Shown here in pieces: positions 43,241-52,600 of a stretch of 64,000 nt of DNA. The position numbers were made by a program, and so were the translations under genes. The DNA lies in NCBI RefSeq assembly GCF_001426685.1, contig NZ_LMFB01000001.1, positions 309,985 to 373,984 of the forward strand. Direction: 5' to 3'. Within the stretch, counting starts at the first letter, position 1; every line of letters starts with the position of its first letter. The notes under the pieces are model-generated. The model had not been told where the DNA came from and did not search any database. It worked only from the letters and a program-made list of their open reading frames with translations. This DNA comes from Rhizobium sp. Root483D2. Lineage in GTDB: Bacteria > Pseudomonadota > Alphaproteobacteria > Rhizobiales > Rhizobiaceae.

Positions 43241-45775
43241 GTGAACCAGATCGATTCCATCCCGCGCGCCAGGACGCAAATTCTCCTGCCCCCGCCCTTC
43301 CTGCGCTGGTTTGCGGAAAAGGGCTGGCAGCCGCGTGCGCATCAGCTGGAGCTCCTGTCCCGCGTCCAGGGCGGTGACAGCATGTTGCTGATCGCACCGA
43401 CCGGTGCCGGCAAGACGCTGGCCGGTTTCCTGCCCTCCCTGGTTTCCCTCACCGAACGTGGAAAGATGCCGCCCGGCTCGGCCTTTACCGGCATCCACAC
43501 GCTCTACATTTCGCCCCTCAAGGCGCTCGCCGTCGATATCGAGCGCAACCTGATGAAGCCGGTCGGCGATATGGGGCTGCCGATCCGCATTGAAAACCGC
43601 ACCGGCGATACGCCATCCGCCAAGCGCCAGCGCCAGAAGCTCAATCCGCCCGATATCCTTTTGACCACGCCGGAACAGGTGGCGCTGCTTCTCGCCAATG
43701 GCGAGGCAGAGCGCTTCTTCAAGGACCTGAAATATGTCGTCCTCGACGAGTTGCATTCGCTGGTCACGTCCAAGCGCGGCCATCTTCTGTCGCTCGGTCT
43801 CGCCCGCCTGCGCCAGCTCGCACCCGCCATGCAGGCGATCGGCCTTTCCGCCACCGTCGCCGACCCGATGGACCTGCAGCGCTGGCTTGCACCCCAGAGA
43901 GAGGGCGAGGATAATCATGCCGGCCTGATCACCGTGACCGGCGGGGCAAGGCCGGAAATTTCCATCCTCTCCACCGAGGAGCGGGTGCCCTGGGCCGGGC
44001 ATTCGGCAGCCTATGCCATCGGCGATATCTACCGGGCGATCGGCGAAACCAAAACGACGCTTCTCTTCGTCAATACCCGCAGCCAGGCCGAACGCGTCTT
44101 CCAGGAACTGTGGACCATCAACGACGACAATCTGCCGATCGCGCTGCATCACGGCTCGCTCGATGTCGGCCAGCGGCGCAAGGTCGAGGCGGCCATGTCG
44201 GAAAACCGGCTGCGCGCCGTCGTCGCCACCTCGACGCTCGATCTTGGTATCGACTGGGGCGATGTGGATATGGTCATCCATGTCGGCGCGCCGAAGGGCG
44301 CATCGCGCCTTGCCCAGCGCATCGGCCGCGCCAATCACCGCATGGACGAGCCGAGCCGCGCCATCCTGGTTCCCGCCAACCGTTTCGAGGTGATGGAATG
44401 CCAGGCAGCGCTCGATGCCAACTATATCGGCGCGCAGGACACGCCGGCCGTCGGCAAGGGGGCGCTGGATGTGCTCGCCCAGCATGTGCTCGGCATGGCC
44501 TGTGCCGCATCCTTCGATCCCTTGGCGCTCTATGCTGAAATCACCAGTGCCGCACCCTATTCGACCCTTTCCTGGGAGACCTTCGAACGCATCGTCGATT
44601 TTGTTGCCACGGGCGGGTATGCGCTGCGCGCCTATGAGCGCTATGCCAAGATCCGCAAGACGCCGGAAGGGCTTTGGCGCGTCTCCAATCCGATGGTTGC
44701 GCAGCAATACCGCCTCAATGTCGGCACCATCATCGAATCGCCGATGCTCAACGTGCGCATGGTCAAGCACAATGCCCGGGGCGGCATCGGCCGGGGTGGA
44801 ATGGCGCTCGGCAAGGTCGAGGAATATTTCATCGAAATGCTGTCTCCGGGCGATACGTTTCTCTTTTCCGGCAAGGTGCTGCGATTTGAAGGCATCCGCG
44901 AAAACGAATGCCTGGTCAGCCAGGGCTTCAAGCTCGATCCGAAGGTCCCCTCCTATAATGGCGGTAAGTTTCCGCTCTCCACTTATCTCGCCCAGCAGGT
45001 CCGCAAGATGCTCGCCGATCCCAGCCGGCATGCGACCCTGCCGGATCAGGTGCGCGACTGGCTGTCGCTGCAGAAAGATCTTTCGATGCTGCCGAAGGAG
45101 GACGAGCTTCTGATCGAAACCTTTCCGCGCGGTGCGCGCCATTACATGGTGATCTACGCGTTCGAGGGCAGGCTTGCCCACCAGACGCTTGGCATGCTCT
45201 TGACCCGGCGGCTCGACCGCGCCGGACTGAAACCGCTCGGCTTCGTCGCCACGGATTATTCGCTCGCCATCTGGGGACTGGAGGATCTAAGCGACGCCTT
45301 CACCTCCGGAAGGCCGCGGCTTGCCGACCTGTTCGACGAGGATATGCTGGGTGACGATCTGGAGGCCTGGCTGAACGAGAGCTTCCTGTTGAAACGCACG
45401 TTCCGCAACTGTGCCGTCATCGCCGGGCTGATCGACCAGCGCCATCCCGGCAAGGAAAAGAGCGGACGGCAGGTGACGGTTTCAGCCGATCTCATCTATG
45501 ACGTCCTGCGCAGTCACGAGCCCGATCACATCCTTTTGGAAGCCACGCGCAACGATGCATCGACCGGGCTTTTGGAGATCGAGCGGCTTGGCGATATGCT
45601 GTCGCGAATCAAGGGCCATATCACCCACCGCCCGCTGGAGCGGATTTCGCCGCTGGCCGTTCCGGTCATGCTCGAAATCGGCAGGGAATCGGTCAATGGC
45701 GACGCGCAGGACTTTCTGCTTGCCGAAGCCGCCGACGAACTGTTTGCGGATGTGGTGGCCACGGCATCGCCATAA
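43241..45775 (+). CDS. Ligase-associated DEXH-box helicase (Lhr-like)
   Basis: 844-residue DNA helicase. Walker A is APTGAGKT at residues 52-59, DEXH is DELH at about 169. Motif III SATVAD and the second RecA domain (LLFVNTRSQAERVF, TSTLDLGIDWG, QRIGRANHR) follow, then a long C-terminal Lhr-type domain. The family is annotated as ligase-associated DNA damage response helicase because it usually sits with an ATP-dependent ligase, an exonuclease and PdeM; here only PdeM is present. Start is GTG at 43241, with no good ribosome site, so the true start is uncertain by a few codons. Confidence 0.9.
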   Translation: MNQIDSIPRARTQILLPPPFLRWFAEKGWQPRAHQLELLSRVQGGDSMLLIAPTGAGKTLAGFLPSLVSLTERGKMPPGSAFTGIHTLYISPLKALAVDIERNLMKPVGDMGLPIRIENRTGDTPSAKRQRQKLNPPDILLTTPEQVALLLANGEAERFFKDLKYVVLDELHSLVTSKRGHLLSLGLARLRQLAPAMQAIGLSATVADPMDLQRWLAPQREGEDNHAGLITVTGGARPEISILSTEERVPWAGHSAAYAIGDIYRAIGETKTTLLFVNTRSQAERVFQELWTINDDNLPIALHHGSLDVGQRRKVEAAMSENRLRAVVATSTLDLGIDWGDVDMVIHVGAPKGASRLAQRIGRANHRMDEPSRAILVPANRFEVMECQAALDANYIGAQDTPAVGKGALDVLAQHVLGMACAASFDPLALYAEITSAAPYSTLSWETFERIVDFVATGGYALRAYERYAKIRKTPEGLWRVSNPMVAQQYRLNVGTIIESPMLNVRMVKHNARGGIGRGGMALGKVEEYFIEMLSPGDTFLFSGKVLRFEGIRENECLVSQGFKLDPKVPSYNGGKFPLSTYLAQQVRKMLADPSRHATLPDQVRDWLSLQKDLSMLPKEDELLIETFPRGARHYMVIYAFEGRLAHQTLGMLLTRRLDRAGLKPLGFVATDYSLAIWGLEDLSDAFTSGRPRLADLFDEDMLGDDLEAWLNESFLLKRTFRNCAVIAGLIDQRHPGKEKSGRQVTVSADLIYDVLRSHEPDHILLEATRNDASTGLLEIERLGDMLSRIKGHITHRPLERISPLAVPVMLEIGRESVNGDAQDFLLAEAADELFADVVATASP

Positions 45776-45817
45776 AGCTTGATCAAAGACTTGAAAAACA
45801 ACGCCGCCGGAAACTTC

Positions 45818-46543
45818 ATGTACCGTATCGCCCACGCCATCTCTGCCCTTCCGGACAATCCGGCGCTGTCGTCCCGCATCGTCGTTAACGGCGTGATCGG
45901 CATCTGCGATCCGCTCGGCGGGCTGTATCTGCCCGACCTTGATATTCTCGTCGTTTCCGATCTGCATCTGGAAAAGGGCTCGGCCTTTGCGCGGCGCGGC
46001 ATGATGTTGCCGCCCTACGATACGCTGGCGACGCTGCGCATCCTCGATGCGGTCATTGCCCGGCACAATCCGAAAACCGTCATCAGCCTCGGCGACAATT
46101 TTCACGACCGCAACGGCTCCGCCCTGATGCCGGAGCTGTTTCGCACCATGATCGAAACCATGGCGCGCGGGCGCGAATGGATCTGGATCAACGGCAACCA
46201 CGATCCCGACGGCACCACCGCCCTGCCCGGCGCATCCATGGACGAGCTCATCCATTCCGGCCTGATCTTCCGCCATGAACCGGCTTTGAGCGCAAAGCCC
46301 GGCGAAATCGCCGGCCATCTCCACCCGTCAGCCACGGTACGGCGGCGCGAAAAATATATGCGCCGCGCCTGCTTTGCCACCGACGGCCGCCGCCTGATCA
46401 TGCCCGCTTTCGGCGTCACCACCGGCGGCCTTGATCTGCGCCACCAGGCCATGCGCGGCCTGTTCGACCACCAGAGCCTTGTCGCCCATATGCTGGGACG
46501 GGATCGGATCTATTCGGTGCGGTTTGCGAATTTGCTGGGGTGA
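45818..46543 (+). CDS. pdeM: Ligase-associated DNA damage response endonuclease PdeM
   Basis: 241-residue metallophosphoesterase-fold nuclease. Metal motifs in order: VVSDLHLEKGSAFARRG, SLGDNFHDR, INGNHDPDG and the late AGHLHPSATV. The HLEKG and AFARRG residues mark the PdeM subgroup. The ATG at 45818 has GGAAA upstream; a TTG at 45779 closer to the helicase stop is less likely. It lies 42 bases after the helicase gene and is surely in the same operon. Confidence 0.9.
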   Translation: MYRIAHAISALPDNPALSSRIVVNGVIGICDPLGGLYLPDLDILVVSDLHLEKGSAFARRGMMLPPYDTLATLRILDAVIARHNPKTVISLGDNFHDRNGSALMPELFRTMIETMARGREWIWINGNHDPDGTTALPGASMDELIHSGLIFRHEPALSAKPGEIAGHLHPSATVRRREKYMRRACFATDGRRLIMPAFGVTTGGLDLRHQAMRGLFDHQSLVAHMLGRDRIYSVRFANLLG

Positions 46544-46565
46544 TAGAGGACGCAGATAACTGAAG

Positions 46566-47126
46566 CTATAAATAAGAAAATCCGACCCTGACCTTTAATT
46601 TACCACTCTCTATATTTTCTATTCTCAACGAAGATGCATACCCCAAACCTATTAAATTATTCGCAAAAAGCCCATATCCAAATATCAATGGTGAACCAAT
46701 ATTTATTGTCGTCGTAGATTTATTAATTGCGAACCCTTGACAGGCCATCCATTCTACAAATTTCGGAAAATCTTGACCGAGTGCCTGAAATTTTTCGTTT
46801 AATTTCTGAGAAAGGCGTCGCTCACCCTTATTCAACCACCACCAATAAAATGGGTTTCCTGCGGAACGGTTTTCACAAGCGACATTTTGCTTGGCGCGCT
46901 CTGCACAGAAAAGCTCGCCTCTCTTGTAATCTGTTGGTTGACACCCGTTGAGCCTTACGATTTTAAAATGCTCAAAAATCATTGATCGAGCATAAGGCTC
47001 AAAAAAGAGCGAACAGAATAAAAAATATACAGCCAGTGCCGTGAATGTAACTTTTTTAATTGTTGTCAGACCGCAATAATATTCTGTAAATTTGCCGAGT
47101 GCTTTATCCAGTTCTGGCACTCCCAT
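46566..47126 (-). CDS. AT-rich orphan membrane protein
   Basis: 186 residues, unrecognised. One hydrophobic segment (VTFTALAVYFLFCSLFF) near residues 27-43 suggests an anchored protein; the rest is polar with four cysteines (GCQPTDYKRGELFCAERA, VACENRS, EWMACQGF). Base composition is much richer in A and T than all neighbours, with Lys/Asn/Ile/Phe-rich content, as expected for recently acquired DNA. The ATG at 47126 follows AGG at nine bases; a GTG at 47156 is possible. No mobility gene is visible beside it. Confidence 0.65.
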   Translation of the reverse strand: MGVPELDKALGKFTEYYCGLTTIKKVTFTALAVYFLFCSLFFEPYARSMIFEHFKIVRLNGCQPTDYKRGELFCAERAKQNVACENRSAGNPFYWWWLNKGERRLSQKLNEKFQALGQDFPKFVEWMACQGFAINKSTTTINIGSPLIFGYGLFANNLIGLGYASSLRIENIESGKLKVRVGFSYL

Positions 47127-47388
47127 TTTTGAAAACCTGCATAAATTCGAAACCACAGTGCCCTTTTGCTCAACTGGGTCAGTTGCAATGATGATGGATT
47201 TATTGACGATAAAACAATCTAAAGTTTAGTTTCCTATTAAAATCAGCCGGAAATCGACGCCCATGGGAAAGGGGATCCCAGAAAGTGGCATTACCCATTT
47301 TCTTCAGTCGAGACGGCTTGCCGCCCATCGGCAGCATTGAAATACAACCGGCACAAAAGCCCCAGCCGCTAGAACAGTGCGCGGCGCT

Positions 47389-47625
47389 TTAAAACGCGTT
47401 GAACGTCAGCGTCGTCAGCGAGCGGTTGATGCCGGGCACGGTGGCGATGTTGTCGTTGATAAATTTGCCGATGTCCTGCGCTTCATCGACATAGACCTTG
47501 ATCAGAAGATCGTAATCGCCGCTGGTCGAATACATCTCCGAGACGATCTCCTTCTTGTAGATCACGTCGGCAACTTCGTAGGTCTTGCCGGGGGCGCATT
47601 GCAGCTGGACGAAAATCGGCTTCAT
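47389..47625 (-). CDS. Stand-alone Lrp/AsnC RAM-domain protein
   Basis: 78 residues, an isolated ligand-binding RAM domain: IFVQLQCAPGKTYEVADVI, SEMYSTSGDYDLLIKVYV, DIGKFINDNIATVPGI. There is no DNA-binding part. Such proteins bind amino acids or pair with full Lrp regulators. AGGAG precedes the ATG at 47625. It is followed by an AT-rich spacer and the orphan gene. Nothing nearby shows its partner. Confidence 0.85.
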   Translation of the reverse strand: MKPIFVQLQCAPGKTYEVADVIYKKEIVSEMYSTSGDYDLLIKVYVDEAQDIGKFINDNIATVPGINRSLTTLTFNAF

Positions 47626-47690
47626 GGCTCAGTCTCCTGATGTTTCGATCGCAAATAGCCTGTTTTTGCCAGGAGGCAAAGCCGGATCGA

Positions 47691-48479
47691 TCAATCCCTG
47701 CGGAAGACGATACTGGCGAGCCAGCCGGTGACGACGGCCAGAAGCACGGCGACGAGGCCGTAGAGGAAGGGCTGCTGATGTGCTGCCGTGGTGATGGCCT
47801 GTTCGAGGCCGGTCTTGACGACGCGCAGTTCCAGCGCCTTGGCGGCGACGAAAAGGCCATCGCGGAACAGATAGGCGCGCACGATATGCGATCCGTTCGG
47901 CACGTCGGCCGGCAGGCGCAACGAGGCCTTGAACAGGCTGGAACTGATGAACTGCACACCGCCGGGATCGCGCTGGTAGATCCCTGTGGTTTCCCGCAGC
48001 CGCCGGAAGGCGTCGCGGAATTCGGTGAGGTTGCTGCCATCGCCGATAAAGCCGATCGGCGTCAGTGGCATATGATCGACGCCGATGCCCATATTGTTCA
48101 TGTCGCCTGGCGGTGCGATCGTGTCGATATCGCGCGTGCTCGACAGGGAATAGGATTCCGGCACCTTTTCGAAGGTCATCGAATTGGTGTTGATCCAGAT
48201 GCCGAAGACGCGCTCCTTCTTGCGCACCGTGGTGTTTTCCTTCGGGCCCTCCAGCGCCACGACAATATTGTATTTTCCCTGCGCCAGCAGTCCGGGATCG
48301 GCACCGTCAATGGCGCCGAAAATGGTGAGATCCGCACCGCGGAAATCCGAGGTGATGGCGATCTCGTCAGTGGAAATGCCGATATCGAGCTTTTCGGTGA
48401 AATCGACCGGTTCTGCCTTTGCCGCAAGCGGGGCGGCAAACAGGAGAGCGGCAAGGAGGAAACGTGAGAATATCCGCAT
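47691..48479 (-). CDS. TIGR02186 family membrane-anchored protein
   Basis: 262 residues. N-terminal signal peptide (MRIFSRFLLAALLFAAPLAA), a periplasmic domain with EKLDIGISTDEIAITSDF, RVFGIWINTNSM and GGVQFISSSLFKASLRLP, and a C-terminal helix LYGLVAVLLAVVTGWLASIVF. This is the TIGR02186 family of alphaproteobacteria, found next to TauE/SafE-type exporters. It overlaps the exporter stop by ATGA, so it is probably its partner in exporting a sulfur or organic anion. Confidence 0.82.
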   Translation of the reverse strand: MRIFSRFLLAALLFAAPLAAKAEPVDFTEKLDIGISTDEIAITSDFRGADLTIFGAIDGADPGLLAQGKYNIVVALEGPKENTTVRKKERVFGIWINTNSMTFEKVPESYSLSSTRDIDTIAPPGDMNNMGIGVDHMPLTPIGFIGDGSNLTEFRDAFRRLRETTGIYQRDPGGVQFISSSLFKASLRLPADVPNGSHIVRAYLFRDGLFVAAKALELRVVKTGLEQAITTAAHQQPFLYGLVAVLLAVVTGWLASIVFRRD

Positions 48480-49405
48480 CAGAAGCCGAGCCCCGCGGAA
48501 ACGATCGAATAGACTTCCTTGGGTGGGATCACCAGCTCGATGGCAAGGCGGATGCCGACGGCCAGGACCAAAAGCGCCAGAAGTGCCCGCAGCTGCTCGC
48601 CGCGCAGCCTCTGCCCTACCCGCACGCCATATTGCGCGCCGATGACGCCGGCGATCATCAGCACGAAGGCCAGAACGATATCGACGGTATAGTTGGCCGA
48701 GGCCTGGACGATGACGGTGTAGGCCGACACGAAGATGATCTGGAACAGCGAGGTACCGACGACGACATTGGTCGGGATGCGCAGGAGATAGATCATCGCC
48801 GGCACCATGATGAAGCCGCCGCCGACACCCATTACCGATGTCAGGATGCCGATGCAGAAGCCGAGTGCTGCGATCGGGATGACGCTCAAATAAATCTTGG
48901 ATTTCTTGAACCGCATCTTCAGAGGCAGGCGATGGACCCAATTGTGATGGCCCGGCCGCTTCAGCGTCACGGTTTCGTTCTTGGCCGCACGCCGCAGCGC
49001 ATTGATGCTTTCCCACAGCATCAGCGAGCCGACGGTGCCGAGCAGCAGCACATAGGCAAGCGAAATCACCAGATCGAGCTGGCCGATGCGCCGCAGCAGC
49101 GAAAAGATCCAGATGCCGACTGTCGCCCCGGCCAGACCGCCGCAGAGCAGCACGGTCCCGAGCTTGATATCGATCGTACCGCGCCGGAAATGGGTGATGG
49201 CGCCGGAGATCGAGGAGGCGACGACCTGGTTTGCGCCGGTGGCGACGGCAACGACAGGCGGGATATTGTAGAAGATCAGAAGCGGCGTGATCAGGAAGCC
49301 GCCGCCGACACCGAACATGCCGGACAGGAAGCCGACGGCCGCGCCCATTCCCAGAATGATGAAAATGTTCACCGACAACTCTGCAATTGGCAGATACACC
49401 GTCAC
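48479..49405 (-). CDS. TauE/SafE family sulfite exporter-like permease
   Basis: 308 residues, eight or so helices, two copies of the family signature: GFLSGMFGVGGGFLITPLL and CIGILTSVMGVGGGFIMVP. These proteins export sulfite, sulfoacetate or related anions. Start is a GTG at 49405 with GAGG upstream. Coupled by ATGA to the TIGR02186 gene. The transported anion is not determined. Confidence 0.9.
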   Translation of the reverse strand: MTVYLPIAELSVNIFIILGMGAAVGFLSGMFGVGGGFLITPLLIFYNIPPVVAVATGANQVVASSISGAITHFRRGTIDIKLGTVLLCGGLAGATVGIWIFSLLRRIGQLDLVISLAYVLLLGTVGSLMLWESINALRRAAKNETVTLKRPGHHNWVHRLPLKMRFKKSKIYLSVIPIAALGFCIGILTSVMGVGGGFIMVPAMIYLLRIPTNVVVGTSLFQIIFVSAYTVIVQASANYTVDIVLAFVLMIAGVIGAQYGVRVGQRLRGEQLRALLALLVLAVGIRLAIELVIPPKEVYSIVSAGLGF

Positions 49406-49657
49406 GGCCAGACCTCAAAATATGCCAATAGCCCGCAAGGCGGGCGGAAAACATCAAAGTGGCAAGTGATTCACCACGGGAGATAAGGAATGAAACAGTC
49501 TTGAAAACCAATTGTGAAAATTGCGAATTCAACGTCGTTTCGTCATGCGCCCCGGGGTCCGGCCTGTCAACCTTTTGCAGGCTTTAACCCTTTAGCGCCT
49601 CTGTGTCCGGCCGGTCTGCGGCATTATTGCGGCCGCGCACGCCGTTCCCCTGCATGA

Positions 49658-49693
49658 GCCGCCAAATCCTGTGCCCGGATGGACACAGGCGGC
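49658..49693 (-). terminator. Hairpin at the end of podJ
   Basis: GCCGCC (49658) pairs with GGCGGC (49688), and inside it CTGTG pairs with CACAG, giving a 36-base two-part stem directly downstream of the podJ stop. No U-run follows, so it may stabilise the mRNA end rather than terminate. Confidence 0.3.
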
Positions 49694-49694
49694 C

Positions 49695-52600
49695 TTAGCC
49701 GTTCCGCTTCAGAAGTTCCTTGACCAGCGCGTCGGTGATCTGGCCCGTCGGTTCCTGGTTGATCGATTTCTGGAAGGCCTTGATGGCGGCGACGGTCTTC
49801 TGGCCCATCTCGCCATCCGGCTTGCCGGCGTCGAAGCCGTTATTGTTGAGGATCGCCTGAATGTTGCGCAGCGCCTTCTTCATATCCACCGATGCGGTCT
49901 TGGTGCCCTTGCCAACCCAGGTATCCGGCACATCGACCGAATTGGCCTTGGGGTCGAGCGGCGTCAGCTTCCAGGCATCGAATTTCGCCTTGGCGCTTTT
50001 CAGCTGTTCGGGGCTCAGGGCCTTGCCGACTTCATCGCGCTTCTGGCCGGCATCGGTATCGCCGTCGCGGGCAGCCACAGAAAACCACTTGTAGGATTCT
50101 TCGAGATCCTGGTTCACCCCGTTGCCGCGGGCATAGAGGATGGCGAGATTGAACTGGCTGTCGCGGATGCCGCGATCGGCAGCCATGGCGAACCACTTGC
50201 CGGCGCCGGCAAAATCGGGTGCAGCGCCGCCGCCGCTTGCCAGCATGACGGCAAGGTTATGCATGGCGCTGGCATTGCCCTTGTCGGCCGCCTGCTGATA
50301 GAGCGCGCGCGCCTTCGCCAGGTCGCGGCCAACACCGGTGCCCTTTTCATACAGGCTTGCCAGCCGGTATTCGGCAGGCGTGACGCCGGCATCGGCTGCG
50401 CGCTGATACCATTTTGCCGCCTGGGCGAGATCAGCCTTGATGCCGCGGCCTTCCGTATAGACAGCACCGATTTCAAACATGGCGAGCGGATCGCCCTTGC
50501 GGGCAGCCTCGGCCAGCGCCTCCGGCTTGATGTCGGCGGGAACGGTGAGTGCCGCTTCGGCTGCAGCAGGCGCAGTTGCTGCCGCACCGGTGGCGCCATT
50601 TGCCGTTTCTGGTGCTGATCCTTCAATGACCGGCGAGAGCATGCGGGCGTTGACCGCGCCGGTTGACGGCTGCACTGCGTCCGGCAACTTGGCCTCCGGC
50701 TGCGTGGCTTCGGAAACCGGCGTTTCAGGCGGCATCACTTGCGTATCAACACCATCCGCCGGGACGGAGGTCTCGTTCTCAGGCTGTGGCTGCAACGAGG
50801 TGAGCGGCTCGATATCGTTGTCGGCGGCCTGCATGGCGGGCGCCGCATTGGCCGTAACCGGTGTTTCGCCGGAAGCCGGCATTTCATTCATCGCTTCATT
50901 GCCCGGCTCGCTGGTGACCGGCTGTTCGATCGCAGCCACCGGCGCCACGGCGGGCGCCTGATCACCACGGATCAGCGTGTTGACCAGCGGATAGGACATG
51001 ATCGCCAAAAGCACGGCACCAACAGCCATCAGGATCGGACGGCGATTGCGGGAAAAGACACCCATCGGCGAGGCGCTGGCGCCGCCCTTGCCACGGTTCA
51101 TCGAATCGACTTCTTCGGCCGCCTGCTGGGCGGCACGGCGGGCAGCGGCGATGAAATCCGCCTTGTCCGCTTCGCTCGGCGGCGCGTTGCGGCCGGTCTG
51201 GCCGGCGCGCACCCGCTCCAGGATCTTCTTCACGTCGGGAACGCCGGAGCCGGGCTCCAGCAGCTGATTGGCCACATCCGGCTCGATGGCATCGGCCGCA
51301 TCGATCGACGGCGAGGGATCGATAACCTGGCGTTCGACGGCGCGCACGGGCTCTGCCCGCTTGCCGGTGAACCGCTTGGCGATCCCGGCCAGGAGGCTGG
51401 GCTTGCCGGCAGCAGCCGGCGCGCTCTTGATATCGCTCTGGTGCACGGCCGCCTGTTCGGCAACGGCTTCCGCGACCTCTTCACGCGAGGGGTTTGCGGG
51501 CTCGGCCTCGTCGGCGATCCCATGCATGTCACGCTTCAGATCTTCGTAGCGGCGCCCAAAGTCAGCTTCGGCGAAGGGATCGTCCTGCGTCTCGAAAACC
51601 GGCTGCGTGGCGCGCGGCATGGGTGTCTGGCTGTCAAGGCCGCGCGAACCGAAGGCGCGCGGCGCATCCTGTTCCTGGCCACGCTCTTCCAGCCGCTCCA
51701 GCTTTTCAGCGATATGAACCAGCGTTTCGTGCAGCGCTTCGAACGTGCGCGCCGTGCGCTCCTCGCTCGAGCGGCTCATGTCTTCCAGGACCTTCAGATC
51801 GTCGGCAAGCGCCGAGATCGCCGCCATGTCCGAACCGCCGGACGCCGACTGGCCGATGCCGTTCTTCGAATAGGCTTCCATCACCGCCTCGGCCGCCTGG
51901 CGGGCTGCCTCGATGATATATTCGTCGCTGGTCGCCAGATAATCTTCAAGCGCGCTCATCCGGCCTTCGAATTCGGCAGGCACTGGCGCCGCCTCGCGCG
52001 GCTGGCTGACAAGGCTCGAAAGATTTGCGATCTGGTCCTGCAGGCTGCGCAGGATCTCGCTGTCGTCAAAGGGCGCGGCATGTGTTTCTTCGAGACGAAT
52101 GGCGATATCCGACAGCTGGCCTTCCAGCCGGTCGAAACGGGCATCGCCGACATAGGATGTCTGTGGCGCATCGAGCTGGTCGATGCGGCGGGCGAGATCG
52201 TCCAGACGCCCGGCAAGCGCATCGTTGAGCGAGCCCTGGTCGATGGCATCGATCTTGCGGGAAATGTCGGACAGATATCCGGTAAGGTCCGGCTGCGCGG
52301 ATGCCTTCTGCGAGCGCTCCAGCATCTGCGACAGCTGTTCCAGGCGCTCCTCGAGGCGAACCGCCGCTTCCTCGTTGGCCAGTTCCTCGACCCGTGCAGC
52401 CAAAGCTTCGATGCGCGAACCGACGCCATTGTCGGCCGGCCGTTGCAGGCCGTCGATCTGGCGGGAGAGGTCGGCAAGGCGGCCTTCGACGCGGGTGACA
52501 CCGGCGCTGTCTGGAACGGCAGCACGGCCGCTTGCCACGATGGCGCGGCTGATCTCGTCGAGGCGTGCGTCCAGATCGGCAAATTGCGATACCATCTGGC

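Noticed and set aside
43236-43247. GTTCGCGTGAAC dyad at the helicase start as an SOS (LexA) box
   Set aside because: Alphaproteobacterial LexA boxes are direct repeats GTTC-N7-GTTC; this is an inverted pair with four bases between and overlaps the start codon.
43193-45181. 662-codon open frame opposite the Lhr-like helicase
   Set aside because: Antisense to a gene with clear helicase motifs; no start signal or recognisable protein features.
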